From NCBI GenBank assembly GCA_949297015.1, contig CASFRF010000044.1:1-42107 (forward strand): a DNA stretch of 42,107 nt, written 5' to 3'. The stretch comes from an uncultured bacterium (GTDB lineage: Bacteria > Verrucomicrobiota > Lentisphaeria > Victivallales > Victivallaceae). Of the stretch, positions 17,015-25,749 are shown one piece after another. How positions within the stretch are numbered: the stretch's first letter is position 1; each line of letters starts with the position of its first letter. The position numbers and the translations under genes were made by a program. The notes under the pieces are model-generated. The model saw only the letters and a program-made list of their open reading frames with translations. It searched no databases and was not told where the DNA came from.

Positions 17015-17043
17015 TTGCCTTTTCGGGGTTCCGGATGTATTGT
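17015..17043 (+). promoter_or_regulatory. Promoter of the sugar ABC importer operon
   Basis: TTGCCT (17015-17020), 17-base spacer, TATTGT (17038-17043). Predicted start near 17050, about 60 bases before the ATG. The 245-base gap between the divergent genes (16865-17109) holds this promoter, the opposite one, and an inverted repeat; nothing else is visible in it. Confidence 0.5.
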
Positions 17044-17062
17044 TATGGTCATTATTGTGTGT

Positions 17063-17078
17063 GATCGGCGGGCCGATC
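17063..17078. promoter_or_regulatory. Perfect inverted repeat, candidate operator of the ABC importer
   Basis: GATCGGC-GG-GCCGATC, two 7-bp arms around GG, lies about 13 bases after the predicted start of transcription and before the AAGGAG ribosome site. This is a usual place for a repressor operator. It could also form a small hairpin in the leader RNA. Confidence 0.4.
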
Positions 17079-17109
17079 CCGGACCTTGAGCCAAGGAGTG
17101 AGTTGCGGA

Positions 17110-18603
17110 ATGAAGAAATTGTTTATCGGCATCCTGGTGGTGCTGGTGGCGGCGGCGTTCTACACCTACTGGACGGAGCCCTCGAATGAATCGCGGGTGC
17201 CGGTGGTCTACTGGAAGAGCGACTCCAATCCCCAGCGCTACGAGCAGATTGAAATGTTCCATCGCTGGCTGGTGCGAAAGGGCTACGTCACGCCCGACGG
17301 CGAGCCGATGATGAAGCTTGAACTCGACGCCGGCGGCAATCAGTCGAGCCTGATTCAGGCGGTCTCCGGTGTCGGCGGCGACGCCATCGACGCCTATGTC
17401 TCGAGCTTCCAGCCCCTCGGCGTCTGTCTGGACATCACCGACATGGGCAAGGAACTGAACTTCGGCGAAAAGGATACCTACCGGGCGATCTGGCCGATGC
17501 TGACCAGCGAGGGCCGCCAGTACGCCTACCCCTGCAACCTGGGCGTCAACACCTGGTGGGGCAATCTGGACACCTTCCGGAAATACGGCATGGAGGCCCC
17601 GCCCAAGGATTGGAACATCGAGGAGTTTGAAAAGTACGGTGTCGAATTCGTCCGGCGCGCCAACGAGGGCAAGGAGCGGCAGGACGTCTACTTCATCCCG
17701 TCGATCGCCACCACCCCCTCCATTCCCCAGATGATGGCCCGCGGCGAGGGCGTCGATATGTACAACGAGACGCTGACCCGGGCCACGATCAACAACCCGG
17801 CCTACATCCGGGCCTTTGAAACCGTACTGCGCTGGACCAACGATCTCCATCTGGCGCCCAGCGCCGCCGAGGTCGCTTCGATGAGTTCCGAAGGCGGTTA
17901 CGGCGGCGTCAACATGTCCCAGTTCATCGCCGGCAAGTTCGGGCTGGTCTTCTACGGGCGCTACTGCCTGATCCGGTTCCGGGAGTCGACCACCAAAATC
18001 AATTTCTTCAGCACGCTCCCCGCCATGGGCGACTACAAGAACGTGATGGTGATCGCCCGCGCCGCGATCATGTATCGCGGGAGCAAGCATCCGGAACTGA
18101 TCAAGCACTTCTTCGAGTTCCTGGCCGACAAGGAGTACAACGATTCGATCATCGAAGGCGCCGACGGCCTGCCGCCCAATCCGAAGTTCGCCGAAAACAA
18201 TCCGGCGCTCTACCGCCCCGCCGCCTATCCCAACGAGGGCGACGTCCACCAGAACGAGTTCGAGTGGGCGCGCGACTACGGCGTGATTCCCCCGATCAGC
18301 CCCTACTTCCGGGGCTCCTCTTTCGACACTTGGATCAAGTACGCGCTGGACAAGTACTTCAACAACCGCGTCGCCAATGCGGCCGAGGCTTTGCAGGAGG
18401 CGGAGGACCGTTACAACGAGAGCATCGACACCACGGTGGCTGCCAATCCGCTGCTGCAGGAAGCCTATCAGCGCGATGTCGAGCTGCAGCGCCGGATCGA
18501 CGAGTACAAGGCCGCCGGGAAAAAGATTCCGGCCTCCTGGATCAAAAATCCGTTTTATCTGAAATATTATCATGACAAGGGGATGCTGGAGGAGACGGAA
18601 TAA
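17110..18603 (+). CDS. Sugar ABC transporter substrate-binding protein, membrane-anchored
   Basis: 497 residues from the ATG at 17110. AAGGAG lies about 12 bases upstream; in-frame TTG (17086) and GTG (17098) starts are possible but less likely. The N-terminus has one hydrophobic segment (FIGILVVLVAAAFYTYW) with no lipobox Cys, so the protein is probably held by an uncleaved anchor. Text such as PVVYWKSDSNPQRYEQIEMF and GVNTWWGNLDTFRKYGMEAPPKDWNIEEFEK is typical of family 1 extracellular solute-binding proteins for oligosaccharides. It captures a sugar for the two permeases that follow. The stop codon shares one base with the next ATG. Confidence 0.88.
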   Translation: MKKLFIGILVVLVAAAFYTYWTEPSNESRVPVVYWKSDSNPQRYEQIEMFHRWLVRKGYVTPDGEPMMKLELDAGGNQSSLIQAVSGVGGDAIDAYVSSFQPLGVCLDITDMGKELNFGEKDTYRAIWPMLTSEGRQYAYPCNLGVNTWWGNLDTFRKYGMEAPPKDWNIEEFEKYGVEFVRRANEGKERQDVYFIPSIATTPSIPQMMARGEGVDMYNETLTRATINNPAYIRAFETVLRWTNDLHLAPSAAEVASMSSEGGYGGVNMSQFIAGKFGLVFYGRYCLIRFRESTTKINFFSTLPAMGDYKNVMVIARAAIMYRGSKHPELIKHFFEFLADKEYNDSIIEGADGLPPNPKFAENNPALYRPAAYPNEGDVHQNEFEWARDYGVIPPISPYFRGSSFDTWIKYALDKYFNNRVANAAEALQEAEDRYNESIDTTVAANPLLQEAYQRDVELQRRIDEYKAAGKKIPASWIKNPFYLKYYHDKGMLEETE

Positions 18604-20096
18604 TGGGCATGAAAGGCAAAGACTGGCGTAATCTGTGCATCGGCGTGGCGTTCATCACGCCGAACATCCTCGGCTTTCTGGCCTTCAGCGCGATCCCGCT
18701 GGTGATCAGCTTCTTCATGGCCTTCACCGACTGGAATCTGGCGCTGCACAACATCTTCCGGAACGAGCCGCTGAAGTTCGTCGGGTTCGACAACTTTGTC
18801 CGGCTGTTCGGCGAACGGGACTTCTTGCAGTATCTGGGCAACACCCTCTTTCTGATGATCGGCATCCCCTTCGGCGTGGCCGGGAGTCTGGGGGCGGCGC
18901 TGCTGCTGAACTGCGACTTCAAAGCCGGCGGCTCCCGCCGGGTTTGGCTGATCGTTCTCCTGACCGTGATTATGGTGGTGGCGGTCTCGATCCTGACGCT
19001 GTTCGGGATGGGAGCCAGCGCGATGTCGATTCTGATCGCGTCGGTCTTCGGGTTGGTGCTGGTGGCCGGCGGCATCGGCGGCCAGTCGGTCTACCGGACC
19101 TTGTTCTACTTCCCCTGCTTCACGGCCGGCGTGGCCACCTTCATTCTGTGGAAGAAGCTCTACAGCCCGGAAAATGGTCCGATCAACCATGCGATTCAAC
19201 CGGTGCTCGATGTCATCACCCCCTGGGCCTCCTCCCTGACTCCGGGCCACGCCGCGCTGGCCGCGCAGGTGGTGCTGGCGCTGACGCTGGTGGTGACACT
19301 CTGGGGATTCTACCGCAAGTTGCGTGACTGGCGCGACGGCGAGGTCGGCACCTTGAGTCTGTTCATCGGACTGGTGCTGCTGACGTTGCCGCTGCTGCTG
19401 GTCTGGAGCTGGAGTCCGTGGCGCTGGTCCCACTGGGTGTTCACCGCGGTGGCGGTCCTGGGCTGGTTGACCACCTTCGGGGTGCTGATCAAGGGACGTT
19501 CCTACGAGGCGGTGCTGGATCGCGGCATGGCCGACGCGGTGATTCTGGACGGATTGCTGATGGTGATCGGATTCGCCTTTATCGGCGGCGCCAACGTGCT
19601 GGCGGATCTGCCGGCCATGGCCGGTACCGAGACCGGATTGATGGCGCCGAAGTGGCTGGCCGACTACTACTGGGCCAAGCCGGCGCTGCTGATCATGGGC
19701 TTCTGGGCGGCGATCGGTTCCAACAACATGCTGCTCTATCTGGCCGGGCTGTCGGGCATTCCGCAGGAGCTGTACGAGGCGGCCGACATCGACGGCGCCA
19801 CCCCCTTCCAGCGTTTCTGGAACATCACCTGGCCGCAGCTGGCCAACGTGACCTTCTTCATCCTGGTGATGTCGATTATCGGCGGGTTGCAGGGCGGCTT
19901 TGAGATGGCCCGGACCATGACCGACAACGGCGGTCCGGCCGGAGCGACCACCACGTTGAGCTACTACATCTACAGCGAGGGCTTCGACACCGGACGTCTG
20001 GGGTACGCCTCGGCGGTTTCGTGGACATTGTTCGCCATGGTCTTTGTGGTCACCATGTTCAACTGGAAATTCGGCAACCGTTATACGCAGGAGTGA
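18603..20096 (+). CDS. Sugar ABC transporter permease, MalF-type, with two extra membrane insertions
   Basis: 497 residues, against about 290-310 for usual carbohydrate permeases of this class. The core is recognisable: TM1 (residues 12-40), TM2 (75-102), YRTLFYFP (164-171) with TM3, and the EAA loop ELYEAADIDGATPFQRFWNITW at 389-410. Two clean insertions break this core. Residues 104-160 add about two membrane spans, and 211-345 add about four, including a WSWSPWRWSHW stretch. The conserved text resumes on both sides, so this is not a frameshift artefact. The start is coupled to the binding-protein gene (TAATG). Partner of the next permease. Confidence 0.88.
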   Translation: MGMKGKDWRNLCIGVAFITPNILGFLAFSAIPLVISFFMAFTDWNLALHNIFRNEPLKFVGFDNFVRLFGERDFLQYLGNTLFLMIGIPFGVAGSLGAALLLNCDFKAGGSRRVWLIVLLTVIMVVAVSILTLFGMGASAMSILIASVFGLVLVAGGIGGQSVYRTLFYFPCFTAGVATFILWKKLYSPENGPINHAIQPVLDVITPWASSLTPGHAALAAQVVLALTLVVTLWGFYRKLRDWRDGEVGTLSLFIGLVLLTLPLLLVWSWSPWRWSHWVFTAVAVLGWLTTFGVLIKGRSYEAVLDRGMADAVILDGLLMVIGFAFIGGANVLADLPAMAGTETGLMAPKWLADYYWAKPALLIMGFWAAIGSNNMLLYLAGLSGIPQELYEAADIDGATPFQRFWNITWPQLANVTFFILVMSIIGGLQGGFEMARTMTDNGGPAGATTTLSYYIYSEGFDTGRLGYASAVSWTLFAMVFVVTMFNWKFGNRYTQE

Positions 20097-20104
20097 GGAG
20101 AGAG

Positions 20105-20944
20105 ATGGCGGAAAAAACTCTGGTCAACCGGGGCATCCGGTTGCTGATTTTGCAGATTGTACTGGCGCTGGTGGCGGGAACGCTGGTGCTGCCCTTCACC
20201 TGGATGCTGCTGGCGAGTTTGAAGACGCTCGAAGAGATCGGGCTCGACTCTTGGCTCCCGCGGGTCTTCCAGTGGCACAACTATCAGGATGTGTTCAATA
20301 TGAAAGGCATCCTCTTCGGACGCTGGTACTGGAACAGCATCTTTGTGGCGGCGTGGGTCACGTTTCTGCAGGTGTTCACCAGCAGTCTGGCCGCCTTCAG
20401 CTTCTCCCGGCTGGAGTGGAAGGGGCGCGACCAGATCTTCTTCCTGTATCTGGCGACCATGATGCTGCCGGGACTGGTGATGATGATCCCGAACTATCAG
20501 AACATGATCATGTTCGGACTGGTGGACACCTATCCCGGACTGATTCTCCCGAGCGCCTTCTCGGCCTTCGGCACCTTCCTTATGCGGCAGTTTATGATGA
20601 GCATCCCGAAGTCGCTGGATGAAGCCGCCGAGATCGACGGCGCCAGCAAGTGGCAGCTCTACTGGGATGTGGTCATGCCGCTGGCCCGTCCGGCGGTGGT
20701 GACGCTGACCATCTTCAGCTTCATGGGCAACTACAACTCGATGTTCTGGCCGCTGGTGATGATGAAGAGTCTCGACAAGTACACGCTGCCGATCGGTATG
20801 CTGGCCTTCGACAGTTCTCAGGGGCAGCAGACCAACTTGCTGATGGCGGCGGTGGCGATGAGCGTGATCCCGATGATCATCATCTTCGTGTTCATGCAAA
20901 AGCAGCTGGTCAAGGGCATCATGCTCGGCGGCGTCAAGGGGTGA
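20105..20944 (+). CDS. Sugar ABC transporter permease, MalG-type
   Basis: 279 residues, normal length for the second carbohydrate permease. The ATG at 20105 follows GGAGAGAG and gives a standard N-terminus with TM1 (LLILQIVLALVAGTLVLPFTWMLLASLK). The EAA loop is SLDEAAEIDGASKWQLYWDVVMPLARP. It pairs with the oversized permease upstream to import a sugar bound by the anchored binding protein. No ATPase is encoded here, so a shared MsmX/UgpC-type ATPase from elsewhere must energise it. The 3' end overlaps the convergent DUF2079 gene by 11 bases. Confidence 0.93.
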   Translation: MAEKTLVNRGIRLLILQIVLALVAGTLVLPFTWMLLASLKTLEEIGLDSWLPRVFQWHNYQDVFNMKGILFGRWYWNSIFVAAWVTFLQVFTSSLAAFSFSRLEWKGRDQIFFLYLATMMLPGLVMMIPNYQNMIMFGLVDTYPGLILPSAFSAFGTFLMRQFMMSIPKSLDEAAEIDGASKWQLYWDVVMPLARPAVVTLTIFSFMGNYNSMFWPLVMMKSLDKYTLPIGMLAFDSSQGQQTNLLMAAVAMSVIPMIIIFVFMQKQLVKGIMLGGVKG

Positions 20945-22532
20945 GTCCGGCGGCTCCGGCCGCCGCCCGACCGGCGGCGGGGCCGGAGGGCGGGCCGAAC
21001 AGCAGGATCCCGTCCGGCGTGTTGAGCCAGAGCCGGACCCGGTACGGCTCCTGCAACAGCTTGAGAATGGCGCGGTTCAGTTCGTCCACCCCTTCAAAGC
21101 CGCAGTAGTTCCCGCGATCGAACAAATAGTATTCGCTGGGCTCCTCCTGACGCAGCGAGTAGACTTGGTAGTCGCGCAGCAGTTCGCAGCCGACCTCGTT
21201 CTGAGCGGTGACCCGGGAGCCCGGTGGAATCAGGGCGACCACTTCGCGGAAACGCGCCGCGTGTTCCAGCGTCTCGGCCAGATTGCGATACTCCGCCGGA
21301 CGCAGCGGCAGCCCCATGAGCCCCAGATGAAATTTGGGAATCCAGCCCTCCGCCGGCGAGTAGAACCGGACCCGCGGCAGTTCCACGAAGGTCACATGGC
21401 TGACCAGCGTCAGGACCAGTGCGCCGTAGAGCAACCGCGGACTGAGCGGCTGCCGGCGCTTCCTGCCGTAATACGCCCGCAGGTAACGCAGTCCCAGCAG
21501 CGCCGCCACCGGGACCACCCCGATCAACGCCGAGGAGTAGTGGCTGTAGAGCCAGTTCTGGTGAAAGAAGTTGCCGACCAGATGGACGCCGAGCGAGGGT
21601 CCGATCACCAGCAGGAACATCTTCCACGCCGCCAGCGGCAGGAAGGCGAACGGCAGCAGCACGGTGGTCAGCACCGCCAGCGAGCGGAGACTGAACAATT
21701 TGCGGAACATCTGTTCAAAGGTGAGCAGCCAGGCGGCGACCCCGCCCTCCGCCGGGGCGTAGCGGTCGAAGTGCCAGTAGTTCATGTGGACCAGATGCGG
21801 GAAGTAGATTTTCAGCACGAAGCCGGTCCAGGCCAGCGCCGCGGCCAGCAGCAGCGCGCCGAGTTTCCGGTGCCGGGGCGTGAACAGAAAGAAGAGTCCC
21901 ATCCCGGCCAGCGGAATGACGAAGTCCTCCTTGATCAGCGGCGTGGCCAGCAGCAGCGCGGCGGCCCAGTTGCGCCGTCCCCGGCTCCAGAGCAGCGCGG
22001 AGCTCAGGAACACCACCGGGAACAGGCATTCGATGTGGAAGTCGTAGAGCATCAGCCGCGAATAGTAGGGGTTGAGCAGGTACATGGCGGCCAGCAGCAG
22101 CGGCGCGCCCTCGCTCCGGAAGTAGTGCCGGGTGAGGGCGTAGAGCACCGGCGCTCCCGCCGCCAGCGCCAGCGCCTGAAAGAGCACCAGCCAGACCGGG
22201 GAGTCCCACAGCCAATAGAGCGGCGCCAGCAGCAGCACGACGGGGGAGAAGTGGTCGTAGGCCGCGCCGCGGTAGTCGCGCATCAGCCCCTGGCCGGTGG
22301 CCGCGTAGTGGACCATGGAGTCGTAGATCCCGAAGTCCCAGAGCCCCATCTGGAGCGCCCGCCAGCGATAGAGCCCGAGTCCGATATGGATCAGCGCCGC
22401 GGCGATGGTCATACCCCACAGCCAGCGGCTGGAGAGCTTGCCGCTCCAGCTCTGAGTCGGTCGGAAACTCAGAAATGCCAGCGCCGCCGCCAGCGCCACG
22501 GTCAGTGCCACCATCAGGAAATACGGGATCAT
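20934..22532 (-). CDS. DUF2079 family multi-spanning membrane protein
   Basis: 532 residues with about ten hydrophobic spans in the first 380 residues. The motifs LWDFGIYDSMVHYAATGQG, YDHFSPVVLLLAPLYWL and the following long membrane helix match DUF2079, a family related to GT-C type membrane glycosyltransferases. The soluble C-terminal part (ALIPPGSRVTAQNEVG, YLFDRGNY) is also usual. Donor and acceptor are unknown; lipid-linked sugar transfer in the envelope is the family-based guess. The last 20 residues are Ala/Gly/Pro-rich and encode a GC-rich hairpin. It is the last gene of the permease-U32-MoxR transcript, 31 bases after moxR. Confidence 0.85.
   Translation of the reverse strand: MIPYFLMVALTVALAAALAFLSFRPTQSWSGKLSSRWLWGMTIAAALIHIGLGLYRWRALQMGLWDFGIYDSMVHYAATGQGLMRDYRGAAYDHFSPVVLLLAPLYWLWDSPVWLVLFQALALAAGAPVLYALTRHYFRSEGAPLLLAAMYLLNPYYSRLMLYDFHIECLFPVVFLSSALLWSRGRRNWAAALLLATPLIKEDFVIPLAGMGLFFLFTPRHRKLGALLLAAALAWTGFVLKIYFPHLVHMNYWHFDRYAPAEGGVAAWLLTFEQMFRKLFSLRSLAVLTTVLLPFAFLPLAAWKMFLLVIGPSLGVHLVGNFFHQNWLYSHYSSALIGVVPVAALLGLRYLRAYYGRKRRQPLSPRLLYGALVLTLVSHVTFVELPRVRFYSPAEGWIPKFHLGLMGLPLRPAEYRNLAETLEHAARFREVVALIPPGSRVTAQNEVGCELLRDYQVYSLRQEEPSEYYLFDRGNYCGFEGVDELNRAILKLLQEPYRVRLWLNTPDGILLFGPPSGPAAGRAAAGAAGLTP
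20948..20965. terminator. GC-rich hairpin at a convergent gene overlap
   Basis: CGGCGGC-TCCG-GCCGCCG forms a perfect 7-bp stem just after the MalG-type permease stop and inside the end of the DUF2079 gene; a competing hairpin follows at about 20960-20980. No T-run follows on either strand, so it may pause or partly stop transcription but is not a standard intrinsic terminator. Confidence 0.3.
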
Positions 22533-22563
22533 CTTTTCCTCTGCTGGGTTGTCGGATTCGGAT

Positions 22564-23505
22564 TCAGGACGGCATCCGGACTGCGGCGAGAATGTCCTCC
22601 ACCACGGTCAAACCGGTCACTCCGGCATAGCGGCTCTTGGGTTCGAGCAGCAGCCGGTGCGGCAACACCACCCGGGCCAGGGCGCACAGGTCGTCCGGAC
22701 GCACATAGTCGCGGTGATCCAGCACCGCCGCGGCCCGGGCGCAGGCGGCCAGCGCGAGCAGCGCCCGGGGGCTGGCGCCGAGGGTGATCCGGGGATCCTC
22801 CCGGGTTTTGCGAACCAGTTTCAGCAGGTAATCGATCACCGAACCTTCGAGCCGGATCGACCGGGCGCGGGCCTGCAGTTCGAGAATTTCGTCACAGCTC
22901 AGGATCGGCTGCAGGTCGGCGGCGGGGGCCCCCCCTTCGCGATCGAGCAGCAGTTGCCGCTCGGAGGCTTCATCCGGATAGCCCAGCGACAGCCGCATGG
23001 CGAAGCGGTCCAGCTGCGCCTCGGGCAAGGGGTAGGTGCCCTGAAATTCCACCGGATTCTGAGTGGCGATGACCAGAAAGGGGGCCGCCAGCCGGTGGGT
23101 CACGCCGTCGGAGCTGACCTGATGCTCGCACATGCACTCCAGCAGCGCCGACTGGGTGCGCGGCGAGGCGCGGTTGATCTCGTCAGCCAGCAGAATGTTG
23201 GTGAACACCGGACCGGGGCGGAAGCGGAATTCGCCGCTGACCGGATTGTAGACCGAGGTCCCCAGAATGTCGGCGGGGAGCAGGTCGGGCGTGAATTGAA
23301 CCCGTTGGAATTTGGCCTCCAGCGCTTGGGCCAGGGCCTTGGCCAGCGTGGTTTTGCCCACGCCGGGCACGTCGTCCAGCAGCACGTTGCCGCCGGCCAG
23401 CAACGCGGTGAGGAGCAGCTCCACGGTTTCCGGTTTGCCGCGGATCACCCGGTTGAGGGCGTCGCGCAGCAGCGAGAGTTTATCCAGCGTCGAACCGGTG
23501 GTCAC
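22564..23505 (-). CDS. MoxR family AAA+ ATPase
   Basis: 313 residues, GTG start overlapping the U32 stop by 4 bases (GTGA). Walker A is DVPGVGKT at 45-52 and Walker B is ILLADEIN at 104-111. MoxR hallmarks are RVQFTPDLLPADILG, FRPGPVFTN, ATQNPVEFQGTYPLPEAQLDRF and the C-terminal lid with TLGASPRALLAL. MoxR proteins act as chaperones that help assemble complexes, usually with a DUF58/VWA protein encoded next door. Here the next gene is DUF2079 and no VWA or DUF58 protein is found in the window, so its client is not evident. Confidence 0.95.
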   Translation of the reverse strand: MTTGSTLDKLSLLRDALNRVIRGKPETVELLLTALLAGGNVLLDDVPGVGKTTLAKALAQALEAKFQRVQFTPDLLPADILGTSVYNPVSGEFRFRPGPVFTNILLADEINRASPRTQSALLECMCEHQVSSDGVTHRLAAPFLVIATQNPVEFQGTYPLPEAQLDRFAMRLSLGYPDEASERQLLLDREGGAPAADLQPILSCDEILELQARARSIRLEGSVIDYLLKLVRKTREDPRITLGASPRALLALAACARAAAVLDHRDYVRPDDLCALARVVLPHRLLLEPKSRYAGVTGLTVVEDILAAVRMPS

Positions 23506-25718
23506 AGCAAGCCTCCTTCAAAGTTGAATGTCGTCGTCTCCCGCGGGTTCCAGTTGGCGCAGGTCAGATCGTAAAAGTCGTACATCCCCGGCAGCCGGGG
23601 AATGGACATCACCTCGTGCGGATAGAGCCGGGTCAGCTGCTCCCGGGCGTTCGGGCGGATCAGGAATTTCCGCCCCCGGTTGTCGCGGATCTCGCCCGTG
23701 ACCGGCAAACGGGCGCGGGTCACCAGCAGCGGCGGGCGCCCCAGCCGGTAGAGTTCCAGCGGCAGCGTGGCGTGGTCGCGCAGGGCGAGGAGGGCGTCGC
23801 GTTCCAGCTCCAGATGGGCCAGACAGCGGGCGGCTCCGAGTTCGCGCAGCTGCTCCACGCACTGGGAGTTCGCCACCGGCACCGGCGCCGAGACGATCAG
23901 CTCCGCCTCCGGATGGTGGCGGAAGAAGGCGAACCCGTAGAGCCCGGTCAGGCGGAAGCGCCGGATCCCCTGCGCCCAGGCCCGTTCCACGGCCCGGCTC
24001 AGCGTCGGCAGCCGTTCCTCCGGGCAGAATTCGGGCAGAATCGCCTCCGAACAGTGCTTGTTGAGCTCGAAGATGTCGGTGGCCAGCAGCGCCTGCCGGT
24101 TGGCCGGTTGCGCCCCGCCCGGCACCACCGCCACGGTCTCCACGGTCCGTTCGGGCACCGGGGCCGGACGCTGGGCCAGATAGTCGCGGCGGAAATCCAG
24201 CAACGCCCGACCGGCCGGATCGGAGACCGCCTCCGGCGTCAGCCGCTCCTTGAGCCAGCTCCAGAATTCGCGCCGGACCGCCTTGAGCTCGGGGGCCGGA
24301 AAGAAGTAGTTGCCGTCGAGGGTGCAGTCGATTTTTTTCACCTCGAACTGCGTCGAGTCGCCGGCGGCGAACTCCCGGGCCAGGGTGTCGGCCGTGACCG
24401 GATGTTTCGCCGCCGGAGCCAGCGCCAGGGGGTGAGTCCAGACCGGTAGCGCCGTCTGCAGCACCCGGATCCGGAGTTCGCTGCGGCTCAGCGTCAGCTC
24501 GAAGTTCAGCCCCTGCCGCGGCGCGGGCAGCGCCGCCAGCCGGGCGCTGTAGTCGGGGAAGCTCTCGCCGATCTTGAAGACCAGCGAATGCTCCCGGACC
24601 GGCTTGTCGCAGCAGATGAAGACCCGGTGCCCCGGCGCCACCCGCGTGGCGCTCTGGTTGTCGACGAACATCCGGGTGATGGTCAGCGCCGCTCCCTCTT
24701 CGCTGTTGGTCTCCTGCAGCCGGATGCGGTCGCCCAGATGGAGCCGCTTGCGGGCGGTGAAGCCGAAGCCGTTCTCCCGCACTTCATCCACCTGGCCGGA
24801 GAGGACGCCCGAAGCGCCCATGGCCTGATGCTGAATCAGATCGCGCATGGCCTCGGCGCTGAAGAAGCCGTGCGACCATTTGCGACCGCAGGCCTTGCTC
24901 AGTTCGCGGCGCAGTTCGCCCTGAAACGCCCGGTCTCCGGGCTGTGCCGCATCGATCATCCGGCGGTAGCTCTTGACCACCTGCGAGACGTAGTCGGGCT
25001 GGCGCAACCGGCCCTCGATCTTGAAGCTGGCAATGCCCAGCTCCATCAGCTGCGGCACGAGATCGATGGCGCACAGATCCTGCGGCGAGAAGAAGAAGCC
25101 GTTGCCGTCGCGCGAGAAGTAGCGGCGGCGGCAGGGTTGTTTGCACTTGCCCCGGTTGCCGCTGGCCCCGCCCAGAAACGAGGAGAAGAGACATTGCCCG
25201 GAGAGCGAACAGCAGAGCGCCCCGTGGACGAACACCTCGAGTTCCAGATTCGTCTTCTTCCGGATTTCCGCGAGCTCCTCCAGCGTGAGCTGACGCTCCA
25301 GAATCACCCGCGAGAAGCCGAGCCGGGCGGCGACTTCGAGCCCCGCCGAGTTGTGAAAGCCCATCTGGGTGGAGGCGTGGAGCTTCAGCTCCGGGAAGTA
25401 GCGGCGGACCAGCCGTACCACGCCCGGATCCTGTACGATCAGCGCATCGGGGCCCAGCCGGGAGACCTCGGCCAGCATCAGCATCAGCTCGGGCAGTTCC
25501 GACTCCTTGATCACCGTGTTGACGGTCAGATAGACCCGGCGCCCGAGTTTGTGGGCGTAGGTGATGATTTTTCCCAGCGACTCCGGGGTGAAGTTTTCGC
25601 CGCGTTCCCGGGCGTTGAATTTGGCGAGTCCGGCGTAGATCGCGTCGGCTCCGGCGTCGAAGGCGGCCAGCGCCGTCGCCGGGTTTCCGGCCGGGGCCAG
25701 CAGTTCAGGTCGGTTCAT
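23502..25718 (-). CDS. Peptidase U32 family protein, RlhA-like (probable RNA hydroxylation enzyme)
   Basis: 738 residues. The N-terminal TIM-barrel part starts PELLAPAGN and carries the U32 signature EVFVHGALCCSLSGQC at 161-176, then GNRGKCKQPCRRRY. C169, C176, C192 and C196 are probable iron-sulphur ligands. Despite the name, characterised members (RlhA, TrhP) hydroxylate cytidine in 23S rRNA or uridine in tRNA. The extra middle domain, after about residue 300, fits the DUF3656-type region of RlhA, and the length is close to that group (E. coli about 650). A further U32-like barrel-type section lies at the C-terminus. The ATG follows GAGGTTATCC. Which RNA it modifies is unproven. Confidence 0.85.
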   Translation of the reverse strand: MNRPELLAPAGNPATALAAFDAGADAIYAGLAKFNARERGENFTPESLGKIITYAHKLGRRVYLTVNTVIKESELPELMLMLAEVSRLGPDALIVQDPGVVRLVRRYFPELKLHASTQMGFHNSAGLEVAARLGFSRVILERQLTLEELAEIRKKTNLELEVFVHGALCCSLSGQCLFSSFLGGASGNRGKCKQPCRRRYFSRDGNGFFFSPQDLCAIDLVPQLMELGIASFKIEGRLRQPDYVSQVVKSYRRMIDAAQPGDRAFQGELRRELSKACGRKWSHGFFSAEAMRDLIQHQAMGASGVLSGQVDEVRENGFGFTARKRLHLGDRIRLQETNSEEGAALTITRMFVDNQSATRVAPGHRVFICCDKPVREHSLVFKIGESFPDYSARLAALPAPRQGLNFELTLSRSELRIRVLQTALPVWTHPLALAPAAKHPVTADTLAREFAAGDSTQFEVKKIDCTLDGNYFFPAPELKAVRREFWSWLKERLTPEAVSDPAGRALLDFRRDYLAQRPAPVPERTVETVAVVPGGAQPANRQALLATDIFELNKHCSEAILPEFCPEERLPTLSRAVERAWAQGIRRFRLTGLYGFAFFRHHPEAELIVSAPVPVANSQCVEQLRELGAARCLAHLELERDALLALRDHATLPLELYRLGRPPLLVTRARLPVTGEIRDNRGRKFLIRPNAREQLTRLYPHEVMSIPRLPGMYDFYDLTCANWNPRETTTFNFEGGLL

Positions 25719-25749
25719 GATGGATAACCTCGAAAATCGGGTGACAGGT

